Assembly: GCF_900107845.1 (NCBI RefSeq)
Contig: NZ_FNRM01000006.1
Location: forward strand, 267,071 to 331,070
Reading direction: 5' to 3'
From: Alkalimonas amylolytica
GTDB taxonomy: Bacteria > Pseudomonadota > Gammaproteobacteria > Enterobacterales > Alteromonadaceae
DNA: 64,000 nucleotides
Shown here: positions 18,089 through 26,566 of the stretch, in pieces
Position numbering within the stretch: the first letter of the stretch is position 1
Layout of the letters: each line of letters begins with the position of its first letter
Program-made: the position numbers and the translations under genes
Notes under the pieces: generated by a model
Databases searched by the model: none
What the model saw: only the letters and a program-made list of their open reading frames with translations
What the model was told of the DNA's origin: nothing

Positions 18089-18397
18089 CCTCTAAACCTT
18101 CTCCTTTGTAAAATTTATGTGCTTAACCCTACCCATTTTTTTTCTTGGTGACAATCACTTACAGAGATTGATTTGTCACGTCATTAGCAAATACGCAAGC
18201 TTCTGTTTAAGTCCTTACAGCCCTGACTAGGGCTCATCCTGAAAGATGGGCACTGAAGCAGCATATGGATGCGCCGCCAAATTTATTGCTTGCTAGCTCA
18301 CTAGGCATGTGAAGAAGATGGAAATAACAGTTTTGATTTGCCATGCCAGTGTCAGGCCAGGAGCCCGCGTCTGGATGAAAACCAGCAAGCAAACACC
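18089..18397. other. Intergenic region at the right edge of the restriction block
   Basis: About 300 bases between the membrane protein start and the rsmI stop. The only structure I see is a small perfect hairpin AGCCCT-GACT-AGGGCT at 18219-18234 without a T-run. No direct repeat matching the left edge near 7.63-7.75 kb was found by eye, so the insertion ends of the block are not defined. Confidence 0.5.
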
Positions 18398-19243
18398 CTA
18401 CTTTTGCTGTAAACTCAGGCCATGCTGATACAATGCATTTTTCTTCAGGCCATGGATCTCGGCTGTCAGGGCGGCTGCTTTTTTTAGGGGCAGTTCTGCC
18501 ATTAACAGCTGCAGGGTGTGCAGCGCGGTTTCGCTGATTTCGCTTTCGGTTTTCGCCGTTGGCGCTATCATCAACACCATTTCGCCCTGGCAACGCTTGG
18601 GATCTTGTTGCAGCCATTGCAAAATGTCATCGGCGGTGCCGCGGGCAAAGTGCTCGAAGGCTTTGGTCAGCTCTTTGGCCAGCACCAGTTCGCGCTCGCT
18701 GCCGAATACTTGCTGCACATCCAACAAAGTGTCCTGTATGCGCCGCGCCGTTTCATAACAGACCAGAGTCCCTACGCCAGCAGGAATGGCCTGCAGCTGA
18801 CTTAACCGTTGTTGCTGTTTGGCCGCCAAAAACCCAATAAATAAAAATTGGTCGGTCGGCAAGCCAGCAGCCGATAAGGCGGCAATCAGTGCGCAGGCAC
18901 CCGGTACCGGCACGACCTGCACCCCGGCCTGCTGGCAATGACGCACCAGACTGTAACCAGGATCGCTAATCAAAGGCGTACCGGCATCGGAAATCAAAGC
19001 AATGCTTTGCCCTTGCTGCAACTTCTCTAACAAGGAAGCAGCCCGCTGTTTTTCGTTGTGATCGTGCAGCGCCAGCAGCTTGCTTTGAATACCGTAGTGC
19101 TGCAGTAGCCGGGAGGAATGGCGGGTATCTTCGGCCGCAATCCAGTCGACTGCTGAAAGTATATCCAGTGCTCGTTGGCTGATGTCCGCCAGATTGCCGA
19201 TTGGGGTGGCGACGATATAAAGTTGTCCGCTTTGCGTAGTCAT
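18398..19243 (-). CDS. rsmI: RsmI, 16S rRNA 2'-O-ribose C1402 methyltransferase
   Basis: SAM-dependent tetrapyrrole-methylase-fold enzyme that methylates the ribose of C1402, the same nucleotide whose base is methylated by RsmH in this window. 281 residues. Diagnostic motifs are LYIVATPIGNLADISQRAL at the start, AAEDTRHSSRLLQHYGI, LISDAGTPLISDPGY, VPGACALIAALSAAGLPTDQF and LAKELTKAFE. It is divergent from lpoA, as in enterobacteria. Confidence 0.97.
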   Translation of the reverse strand: MTTQSGQLYIVATPIGNLADISQRALDILSAVDWIAAEDTRHSSRLLQHYGIQSKLLALHDHNEKQRAASLLEKLQQGQSIALISDAGTPLISDPGYSLVRHCQQAGVQVVPVPGACALIAALSAAGLPTDQFLFIGFLAAKQQQRLSQLQAIPAGVGTLVCYETARRIQDTLLDVQQVFGSERELVLAKELTKAFEHFARGTADDILQWLQQDPKRCQGEMVLMIAPTAKTESEISETALHTLQLLMAELPLKKAAALTAEIHGLKKNALYQHGLSLQQK

Positions 19244-19321
19244 GGGTTCGCTTTTGTTTGAGCTTCTGAGTGGGACTCAGTAAGATAGTGCCAATTATGG
19301 ACTATGGTACTGGGCATTGCG

Positions 19322-21160
19322 ATGAGCAGCAAACAAAAACCATGGCTATTGGCCGTGCTTACCACCAGCCTGCTGATAGGGTGTGCGCAACAACCGGGCA
19401 CCGTGATCTCCCAACCGGAGCGGGAACCCGAGGTTCGTGAAGAGGTCGCTGGTGAACAGCCGGAGTACACTGCCGAGCAATTGCTGCAGCGGGCATCCCG
19501 CCAGCAAGGCCGTCAACAGCAAGAACTATTGGTTGCTGCGGCCAATGCCGCTTTAACTGAAGCCAACCCACGTCTGGCTTTAGCCATCGTTCAAGAACTC
19601 AGCAGCTTCAAAGAACCCTGGTTGCAGGCTCGCTTGCCGGCTATTGAGTTGGAAGCTCGGCGACAACTGCAGCAGTACCCCTTGGCTTTGCAAAAAATTG
19701 AGCAAAGTCGCCCTGCTGAGTTGGCAGCCACTGCCAGGCTTGATTTTAGCCAGAGTGCTGCCCGGTTATTTCAGCAACTGCAGCAACCAGCCAAAGCCGC
19801 CTATTGGTGGTTGCAGTGGGACGAACAGGCGGCCTTGCAGCGAGCCGAAGATGACAGCTGGCAACAGCTATGGCAGCAGCTGATCCAACTGGATAACAGT
19901 GAGCTGGAACAATTACGGCACAATGCTGGTGCCCGTACTCTGGCTTGGTTACAGCTAAACAACACCATACGTCAGCAGTTAGGGCGCCCCGATGCGATGC
20001 AAGGTGCTTTGCAGCAATGGCAGCGCAATTATCCACAGATGCCGCTGCTGGACGAGTTACCAGCAACGATCATAGCGCTGACTGAGCTCACGCCTTTCGA
20101 ACCTCAACGCATCGCGGTGCTGTTGCCGATCCATGGCCAGCTTCGGCCTCATGCTCAGGCCATTCAAAATGGCATCTTAGCTGCAGCAGTGAACCAACCA
20201 GAGACGGAACTGTTTTTTATCGACAGCCTGCAGCAACCAGAAGTGATTCAACAAGAATTGCAGGCGCTGAACATTGAGTTTGTGATTGGGCCTTTGCAGC
20301 GCAGCCAGGTCGATGCAATTCGCCAGCATGGTGACTGGCCATGGCCCACCCTGTTTTTAAACCAGAGCGGTTTACCGGCAGAGCCAGACCGTGACCAGTA
20401 TTTCTTTAGCCTGAGCTTAGAAGATGAAGCCAGTCAGTTAGCCGCCTTATTTCAGCGTAGGGACTATCGTCGGCCTGTGGTGATCCATGCTCAGAATACC
20501 AGCAGCGAACGGCTGGCCCAGCATTTTAGTCGTGAGTGGCGCGCTTATGGGCACCAGGCTCCTGAGCTCTATGGCTTTGCAGGCCGTGACGAGCTGGAGC
20601 CAATGATTGCCCGCCTGCTGGAGCTGGAAGCCAGCCGGCAACGGGTTCGCCAAATCAGTCAGTTGATCCCGGGTGAAGTCGAGTCAGAGCCTCATAGCCG
20701 GCGTGACATTGATGCCGTTTATCTGATAGCCGATCCAACTCAGACACGGTTGTTAAAACCGTTTCTTGATGTTTCTGTCAGCTCTACCGCCCCCAGCCTG
20801 CCGGTCTATGCCAGCTCACGTAGTCACAGCATCCAGGCCGACCGCACCGATCATCGAGATCTGGCAGGACTCACCTTCACCGAAATGCCCTGGATGTTAA
20901 CCGTGCAACAAAGCCAGCGGTTGCGGGTCGAATTTGATCAACTCTTCCCGGAGCAGGATGAAAGCCTGCAACGCTTGTTTGCCATGGGCTACGACGCGCT
21001 GCAACTTATTCCCAAGTTACGCCAGCAGCAACAGCTGCCGGCCTTACGCCATCAAGGGCTAACCGGTGAGTTAAGCTTAACCCCCGAGCGCAACATCCGC
21101 CGTCAACTGGATTGGGCCCGTTACAGTCAAACGGCTCTGCAGCGTATCAGGGAGCCCTGA
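19322..21160 (+). CDS. lpoA: LpoA, outer-membrane lipoprotein activator of PBP1A
   Basis: Outer-membrane lipoprotein that reaches through the periplasm to stimulate PBP1A. I chose the ATG at 19322 over the one at 19304 because it gives a clean lipoprotein signal: basic KQK, a hydrophobic core, and lipobox LLIGC with Cys about residue 21. An N-terminal TPR-like helical half rich in Gln and Leu (about 40-250) is followed by a periplasmic-binding-like half (IAVLLPIHGQLRPHAQAIQNG and on). 612 aa. It is followed one base later by yraN, and the lpoA-yraN-diaA-dolP order matches E. coli. Confidence 0.93.
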   Translation: MSSKQKPWLLAVLTTSLLIGCAQQPGTVISQPEREPEVREEVAGEQPEYTAEQLLQRASRQQGRQQQELLVAAANAALTEANPRLALAIVQELSSFKEPWLQARLPAIELEARRQLQQYPLALQKIEQSRPAELAATARLDFSQSAARLFQQLQQPAKAAYWWLQWDEQAALQRAEDDSWQQLWQQLIQLDNSELEQLRHNAGARTLAWLQLNNTIRQQLGRPDAMQGALQQWQRNYPQMPLLDELPATIIALTELTPFEPQRIAVLLPIHGQLRPHAQAIQNGILAAAVNQPETELFFIDSLQQPEVIQQELQALNIEFVIGPLQRSQVDAIRQHGDWPWPTLFLNQSGLPAEPDRDQYFFSLSLEDEASQLAALFQRRDYRRPVVIHAQNTSSERLAQHFSREWRAYGHQAPELYGFAGRDELEPMIARLLELEASRQRVRQISQLIPGEVESEPHSRRDIDAVYLIADPTQTRLLKPFLDVSVSSTAPSLPVYASSRSHSIQADRTDHRDLAGLTFTEMPWMLTVQQSQRLRVEFDQLFPEQDESLQRLFAMGYDALQLIPKLRQQQQLPALRHQGLTGELSLTPERNIRRQLDWARYSQTALQRIREP

Positions 21161-21161
21161 G

Positions 21162-21512
21162 ATGGCCAATACGCTTGGCATCGTTTACGAGCAGCTGGCA
21201 GAACAGTACCTGCAGCAACAGGGCCTGAAAACAGTAGCACGCAACTTTACTACCAAGCTGGGCGAGCTCGACCTGGTGATGCGCCTGCACGATCAATTGA
21301 TATTTGTCGAAGTGAAGTATCGTTCCTCTGAGGCTTATGGCGGTGCCAGTGCCGCTATAAGCTACCGGCAACAGCAAAAGTTGCTTCGTACAGCCCAGCT
21401 GTATTTGCAGCGCAGCCGGCATCAGGGTCCTTGCCGCTTTGATGTACTCACCATCAGTGGTTCTGAGCCTTACCAGTTTAACTGGATCCAAAACGCCATC
21501 GTGGCGAGTTAG
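21162..21512 (+). CDS. yraN: YraN-family (UPF0102) nuclease-like protein
   Basis: 116 residues. The family fold is a small endonuclease-like domain. E(21)...D(37) and EVKYR (46-50) in GELDLVMRLHDQLIFVEVKYRSS form the D-ExK core. Its role is unproven in most bacteria. The start follows the lpoA stop by one base (TGAGATG). Confidence 0.93.
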   Translation: MANTLGIVYEQLAEQYLQQQGLKTVARNFTTKLGELDLVMRLHDQLIFVEVKYRSSEAYGGASAAISYRQQQKLLRTAQLYLQRSRHQGPCRFDVLTISGSEPYQFNWIQNAIVAS

Positions 21513-21530
21513 GCCAATACAGGAATTAGC

Positions 21531-22118
21531 ATGCAGGATAAAATTCGCCAGCTTTTTAGCGAAAACATTCAGACCATGATTGCCACCAGTGAAGCCCTGG
21601 CCGGGCCGATTGAGCAGGCGGCTTTTCGCATTGTCAGCAGCTTAATTGAAGGCGGCAAGGTGATGTGCTGTGGTGATGGTGCCAGCGCCAGTCTGGCACA
21701 GCATTTTGCCCAGTTGTTGCTGGATCAATACGAAACCGAGCGGCCTTGCCTGCCAGCTATGGCATTGCATCAGGATCATGCAGCTCTGCACGCCAGCCAG
21801 GGCAGAAACAACGACTACTATGCCCGTCAAGTGAAAGCGCTTGGCCAAAAAGGTGATATCTTGCTGGTTATTTCTTTAAGTGGTAACGAACAAAGCCTGA
21901 TCAAAGCGGTCGAAGCAGCACTGACCTGTGATATGAGCGTGGTCGCCCTGACTGTCGAGGGTGCCGATGAACTGTCCGGCCTGTTGAATGCACAGGATAC
22001 GGAGCTGAGAGTTCCGGCGCATCGCCATGCCAGAGTATTTGAGTGCTATGCCTTTTTACTGCACTGTGTTTGCGAACTGATTGAACTAAACCTTTTCCCA
22101 CAACAGGGGGAGTTATGA
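21531..22118 (+). CDS. diaA: DiaA-like SIS-domain protein (DnaA initiator-associating / GmhA-like)
   Basis: 195 residues with a SIS (sugar isomerase) fold: GGKVMCCGDGASASLAQHFAQLLL, DILLVISLSGNEQSLIKAVEAA and a helical C-terminus ending ELIELNLFPQQGE. In E. coli, DiaA tetramers bind DnaA to promote replication initiation. The call over GmhA rests on the position between yraN and dolP. It overlaps dolP by ATGA. Confidence 0.88.
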   Translation: MQDKIRQLFSENIQTMIATSEALAGPIEQAAFRIVSSLIEGGKVMCCGDGASASLAQHFAQLLLDQYETERPCLPAMALHQDHAALHASQGRNNDYYARQVKALGQKGDILLVISLSGNEQSLIKAVEAALTCDMSVVALTVEGADELSGLLNAQDTELRVPAHRHARVFECYAFLLHCVCELIELNLFPQQGEL

Positions 22119-22681
22119 GCCAAAACCGTGTCTGGGTGTTGTTATTGACGTTAGGTCTGCTGCAAGGCTGTGCGGCAGCCGTGGTGGCTGGCGGTGGAGC
22201 GGCCGTGGTGGCGGCGCAGGACAGACGTACCCTGGGCAGCCAGATTGACGATACCGGCATCGCCATGCGGGCCCGTCAGCTGTTTGCCGATGAAGATTTA
22301 AACAAGCAAGGCCGCATCAATATAGTTAGTTACAATGGTGTGGTGCTGCTAACTGGCCAGGTCGAAACCGAGCGGGTACGGCAACGGGCCGGCCAAATCG
22401 CCCGGGATCTGCAGAGTGTGCGTGATGTGCACAATCAAATCCGGGTCGGCAACACCATTTCATTGTCTACCCGCAGCCGTGACAGCTGGATCAGTACCCG
22501 GGTCAAAACTCTGTTTTTATCCGACGGCGATATCAGCGGCCTGAATATCAGAGTGGTTACCGAAGACGGCGAAGTGTTTCTGATGGGTCTGGTCACACCG
22601 GATGAGGCCGACAAGGCGGTGGAAATAGCCCGCCATGTTGATGGTGTCAATCGGGTGGTACGGGCTTTTGAGTTGCAATAA
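22115..22681 (+). CDS. dolP: DolP (YraP)-like BON-domain lipoprotein
   Basis: 188 residues. The lipoprotein signal ends LGLLQGCAAA (Cys about 19), followed by two BON domains (about 45-110 with IVSYNGVVLLTGQVET, and 120-185 with VVTEDGEVFLMGLVT). In E. coli it is an outer-membrane lipoprotein that supports membrane integrity and BAM function. It overlaps diaA and ends the operon, ahead of a hairpin. Confidence 0.92.
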   Translation: MSQNRVWVLLLTLGLLQGCAAAVVAGGGAAVVAAQDRRTLGSQIDDTGIAMRARQLFADEDLNKQGRINIVSYNGVVLLTGQVETERVRQRAGQIARDLQSVRDVHNQIRVGNTISLSTRSRDSWISTRVKTLFLSDGDISGLNIRVVTEDGEVFLMGLVTPDEADKAVEIARHVDGVNRVVRAFELQ

Positions 22682-22692
22682 ACCATATCTTC

Positions 22693-22720
22693 GCTGAAAC
22701 GGCTTTGATGCCGTTTCAGC
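22693..22720. terminator. Hairpin between convergent dolP and DUF599 genes
   Basis: Perfect 11-bp stem GCTGAAACGGC / GCCGTTTCAGC with a 6-base loop. There is no clear T-run on either side. It probably serves both convergent genes. Confidence 0.5.
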
Positions 22721-22727
22721 ATAACGC

Positions 22728-23405
22728 TTAACAATCCCGCAAGGCATGCAGCACTTTAGAGTGAAACTCCCGTTGCTTCATAATCAACATCACCACCACG
22801 GTGGCCATCATAAAGAATACGGGATCGATAAACCATGCCAGCGCTGCCAATGAAAAATACATGGCACGCAGACCATAATTGAAAGAGTGACCGGCCTGAT
22901 CAATCACTTTGGCGGTGCGCAGTGCATAGGCTTTGCGATCATGCTCTTCCATGCTGCGCCCATCCGGGGCCGCTCCTATCAGCACGCCACCAAAACCGTA
23001 TTGGCGTAACGACCAGGTAAACTGAAAAAAAGCGAATACATACATCAGCGCTATGCACAACAGCTTGAGCTGCAACGACACTTCGGCTTGTGAGCTCCAG
23101 GGCAGTATATTGCGCAGCACCAGACTGATTTTATCGGCTGACGCCAGTGCCGTTAACAAGCCAGCCAGCACCAGCAAGGTGCTGGAAGCAAAAAAGCTAA
23201 CATTGCGCTCCAGGGTAGAGATAAGCCCGACATCCGCCATTTTATTATCGCGGCTCAGCATCTGCTGCATCCAGTCGTTGCGCTTGCGCCTTAGTTCAAA
23301 GGATAAACAGCTGACGCTTTTCGCACGCCGCTTGGCGTACAGGGTGTAACCAACCCAGATGGCTATAAACCAAAAAATTGCGATGAGATCCAACCAGCCG
23401 GCCAT
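22728..23405 (-). CDS. DUF599-family membrane protein
   Basis: 225 residues with about four membrane segments (N-terminal LIAIFWFIAIWVGYTLYA, FASSTLLVLAGLLTALAS, LLCIALMYVFAFFQF and a C-terminal pair around YFSLAALAWFIDPVFFMMATVVVMLI). The pattern RRNDWMQQMLSRDNKMADVGLISTLERNVSFFASSTL is characteristic of DUF599. The function is unknown. It stands alone, convergent with dolP. Confidence 0.85.
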   Translation of the reverse strand: MAGWLDLIAIFWFIAIWVGYTLYAKRRAKSVSCLSFELRRKRNDWMQQMLSRDNKMADVGLISTLERNVSFFASSTLLVLAGLLTALASADKISLVLRNILPWSSQAEVSLQLKLLCIALMYVFAFFQFTWSLRQYGFGGVLIGAAPDGRSMEEHDRKAYALRTAKVIDQAGHSFNYGLRAMYFSLAALAWFIDPVFFMMATVVVMLIMKQREFHSKVLHALRDC

Positions 23406-23466
23406 ACCTGCTCCTTTCTTTGCAGCCTGAGGCTGTTATACCACAGGTTGCAACACGGCAGAAAGA

Positions 23467-25509
23467 TCAGAAACGCAGCTGCAATCCAACCGTCAGATTG
23501 CGGCCAGCCAAAGGTGCATCCTCTTTGATAAAGGAGCTGTGCACAAAAGCCAGCTGATTGGTCAGGTTTTGCGCTTTGGCGAAAGCCATCAGCTCCCATT
23601 GCTGCCAGCTGAAATGGTAGTTCACTGAGGCTTCCAGTAAAGTGTAGCTATCGGTCGCTGTCTCGTTGTCAGCCACCTTGTTCTGGCTGCCGTGATGCAT
23701 CACACCCAGTTGAGCGCTCCAGGCATCGGCTGTGTACTGGTACTCAGCGCCCAGCCGAAACGGCGGGATCCGCGGCAGGTTGCCACCATCTTTCAGCCGT
23801 GCCCGCACCAGATCACCCATCAGGCTGAGCTGATGATCTGGTGCCAGTTGCCAGCGCACACTGGCTTCAGCACCCTGTAAACGGGCATCATCCTGCCGGT
23901 ATTGATAGGCATCAAAGCCGGCAATGGCAAAACCCAGATTACTTAAATAGGCAAAATCCTCTATCTGGTTGTAGAACAAATTGAGCTGATAGTGCACCTG
24001 ATCCAGCTGACCACGCACCCCCACATCAACGTTGTTGGCTTTTTCTGCTTTCGATAAGCTGGCATCGCTGAGAATTTCGGTCTGACCATTGCTGTGCGTG
24101 ACCCGGTAAGCCGTGCCAATATCGTACGAGCGGGTGCCAACATGGATGCCATTGGCATAAAGTTCATTTGCGGCCGGTGCACGCTGAGCCTGACTAAAAG
24201 CAGCGGTCAGCTGATGCTGGCCGTTCAACTGATAAACAGCGCCGAGTGACCAGCTAAACAAATGAAAGGGATCACGAATATCGCGTACGCCGAGCACATC
24301 TTCTACCTCAGTGGCATTTTGCGTTAAACGCTCATAGCGGCTGCCAAACTCAAACTTAAGGTCGCCAAAGCTTTTTTCCTGCAACACAAAAAGCGCATGG
24401 CTATCGGTATCGGTATTGGGCGTAAAAGCTTCATCACCCAGTGCCTGATAATCACGCATGGTGCCATGGTAGCCGACAATCCCGCGCCAACCACTGTCAA
24501 GCAAGTAAGTGCCCGTAACACGCAGCTCCCATTGCTTGCTGGTAAACTCGGTTTCAGCTACGCCGTCGTCGTACTCAGCATGATCGTAATCGGTAAAAGC
24601 CAAATCTGCGGTGACCAGTTCCCAGCGGGCATGCTGCGGTCGGTACTCCGCCGCCAGCGCCAGCCGCTGTTGGTTCAGTTTGATCAACTCACCATCTTCG
24701 TTTTCCAATGGATCCTGTGGCCCTTCCGGCAAGCCGTACTCACTGCTGATGAAGCCATAACTGATACCAGCAAAGCCCCAATCGGCGACATGGCTGCTGC
24801 CCAGATTCAGTACCTGGTGCTCCGACCAGGAGTTATCCAGCCGCTTGCTGCGAAAACCATCATCGCTCTGATACTCAGGCACCCGGTAATCGTTGCCTTT
24901 GCGGTAATAGCCATCAGCATGAAAAGCCAGTGTCTCTGCAGAACGATCATGGGCGAAGGCCAGCGAGCGCTCAGCCGCCGCACTGTTAAAGCGCCCTTGC
25001 AACACCGTTTCTGGCTGTGCCAACGCAGTACGGGGAATGCGGTTATCTACCACATTGATCACGCCGCCAATGGCACCACTGCCATACAACAAGGTGGCAG
25101 GTCCACGCAATACTTCAATTTGCTGAGCAGTGATGGCATCGGCAGTGATGGTATGATCCGGCCCTTCGCGCGACACATCACCGGTGCTCATGCCATTGTG
25201 GATCACCTGTACCCTGGGGCCATCCAGGCCGCGGATTACCGGGCTGGATGCAACAGGGCCAAAATAATTGCCATGCACACCCGGCTCGAATTTCAGCGTT
25301 TCGCCGATGCTGGCTTCGGTACGGCGTACCAGATCATCGCCGCTTAGCACCGACACCGGCCCGGCCATCTCCACCACATCACGCCGTAAACCAGAAGCAC
25401 GCACTTCGATGCGTTCCAGCCGGGCGTCATCAAAAGAGACTTCATCCGCGCTCAGCATAACAGGCAACGCCAACGCAACAGCGCAGGCCAACGGGGACAG
25501 CTTTAGCAT
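23467..25509 (-). CDS. ZnuD-like TonB-dependent outer-membrane receptor (zinc uptake)
   Basis: 680-residue TonB-dependent receptor. A signal peptide is followed by a plug domain (VIRGLDGPRVQVIHNG, IEVLRGPATLLYGSGAIGGVINVVDNRIP) and a 22-strand-type barrel ending NLTVGLQLRF. The plug closely follows ZnuD zinc receptors. The start is set at the ATG at 25509 because a GGAG site precedes it; the ATG at 25521 lacks one. It is divergent from folE2, with a perfect Zur-type palindrome between the two, which supports zinc or a zinc complex as its cargo. Confidence 0.88.
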   Translation of the reverse strand: MLKLSPLACAVALALPVMLSADEVSFDDARLERIEVRASGLRRDVVEMAGPVSVLSGDDLVRRTEASIGETLKFEPGVHGNYFGPVASSPVIRGLDGPRVQVIHNGMSTGDVSREGPDHTITADAITAQQIEVLRGPATLLYGSGAIGGVINVVDNRIPRTALAQPETVLQGRFNSAAAERSLAFAHDRSAETLAFHADGYYRKGNDYRVPEYQSDDGFRSKRLDNSWSEHQVLNLGSSHVADWGFAGISYGFISSEYGLPEGPQDPLENEDGELIKLNQQRLALAAEYRPQHARWELVTADLAFTDYDHAEYDDGVAETEFTSKQWELRVTGTYLLDSGWRGIVGYHGTMRDYQALGDEAFTPNTDTDSHALFVLQEKSFGDLKFEFGSRYERLTQNATEVEDVLGVRDIRDPFHLFSWSLGAVYQLNGQHQLTAAFSQAQRAPAANELYANGIHVGTRSYDIGTAYRVTHSNGQTEILSDASLSKAEKANNVDVGVRGQLDQVHYQLNLFYNQIEDFAYLSNLGFAIAGFDAYQYRQDDARLQGAEASVRWQLAPDHQLSLMGDLVRARLKDGGNLPRIPPFRLGAEYQYTADAWSAQLGVMHHGSQNKVADNETATDSYTLLEASVNYHFSWQQWELMAFAKAQNLTNQLAFVHSSFIKEDAPLAGRNLTVGLQLRF

Positions 25510-25606
25510 CTGCAACTCCATTCATCATTCATCAAACTTGCGGCATGCTAATGCAAGCACAGTCGTAGCGCAACAAAACTGCGGCCAGCAGGCATGCCAC
25601 AACGAC

Positions 25607-25629
25607 AAAATGTGATACTATCACATTTT
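25607..25629. promoter_or_regulatory. Zur-type operator between znuD-like gene and folE2
   Basis: AAAATGTGATA-C-TATCACATTTT, a perfect 23-bp palindrome (11+1+11). It resembles gammaproteobacterial Zur boxes, and both flanking genes are classical zinc-starvation genes. It lies about 100 bp from the receptor start and 30 bp from the folE2 start, so one site could repress both directions. A near-identical copy is at 43467-43487. Confidence 0.75.
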
Positions 25630-25659
25630 CTTTCATCAGTCGTGCAGGAGTACCCCAGA

Positions 25660-26565
25660 ATGCAAACAGAGTTGCCGGACATCACCCAGGAAATGGTACA
25701 AAAAACCAGTGTGGTGCTGGATGAGGTGGGCATGCAGCAGCTGGACCTGCTGCTGCAGTTATCCGATGGCGGGGATGCCATCGTGCAACCAGTAAAAGCC
25801 AACATTGGCATTAACCTGCCAAGAACGGACGCGCGCGGTATCCATATGTCGCGCCTATACCGTTTACTCAATGACTTTGCCGGGCAGCAGCTGTGCACCC
25901 CTGCAAATCTTAAGCAACTGCTGCAGCAACTGCTGGACAGTCACCTGGATTGTCACAGCGATCAGGTGGTCCTTGAGCTGTCCTTTGATCGCCTCTGCAA
26001 GCACCCGGCGCTGATCACTCCCGGTCTGTCCGGTTGGCGCCGTTATCCGGTGCAGTTGCGTGCCAGCCTAAGCCCCAAAGGCTTTTTGCTGAAACTTCAA
26101 CTGGCGGTGCAGTATTCCTCCACCTGCCCCTGCTCGGCAGCCTTAAGCCGGCAATTGCTGCAGCAAAAGTTTCTGGCCGACTTTAGCGATGTCGCTCTGT
26201 CCAAAGCTAACGTAGCCGACTGGCTGCTGCAACACGGCAGCTATGCCACGCCACACAGCCAGCGCAGCGTCGCCAGCATCGAACTTTCGCTGGCAGCTAC
26301 TGCCACTGGCTTTCCAATCAGTGCCGTCATTGAACAAGCCGAAGCGGCTTTGGCCACACCGGTACAAACGGCGGTGAAACGTGCCGATGAACAGGAATTT
26401 GCCCGCTTAAATGGCGCCAATCTGATGTTCGTCGAAGATGCAGCGCGCCGCCTAGCTGCCAGCTTACGTCCACAGTACCCGGATGTTTGCATTGAGGTGC
26501 AGCACTTGGAAAGCCTGCATCCGCACGATGCCTATGCCCGAATTCATGCTTCCAGGGAGTTTTGA
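25660..26565 (+). CDS. folE2: FolE2, GTP cyclohydrolase IB (zinc-independent)
   Basis: Makes 7,8-dihydroneopterin triphosphate from GTP, the first step of folate synthesis. It replaces the zinc enzyme FolE when zinc is short. 301 residues. An N-terminal DITQEMVQKTSVVLDEVGM is followed by RTDARGIHMSRLYR and the catalytic STCPCSAALSRQL motif, with the Cys that marks the type IB family. The frame is open upstream, but the ATG at 25660 has an AGGAG site and gives the usual N-terminus. It is followed one base later by the dihydroorotase gene. Confidence 0.94.
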   Translation: MQTELPDITQEMVQKTSVVLDEVGMQQLDLLLQLSDGGDAIVQPVKANIGINLPRTDARGIHMSRLYRLLNDFAGQQLCTPANLKQLLQQLLDSHLDCHSDQVVLELSFDRLCKHPALITPGLSGWRRYPVQLRASLSPKGFLLKLQLAVQYSSTCPCSAALSRQLLQQKFLADFSDVALSKANVADWLLQHGSYATPHSQRSVASIELSLAATATGFPISAVIEQAEAALATPVQTAVKRADEQEFARLNGANLMFVEDAARRLAASLRPQYPDVCIEVQHLESLHPHDAYARIHASREF

Positions 26566-26566
26566 T

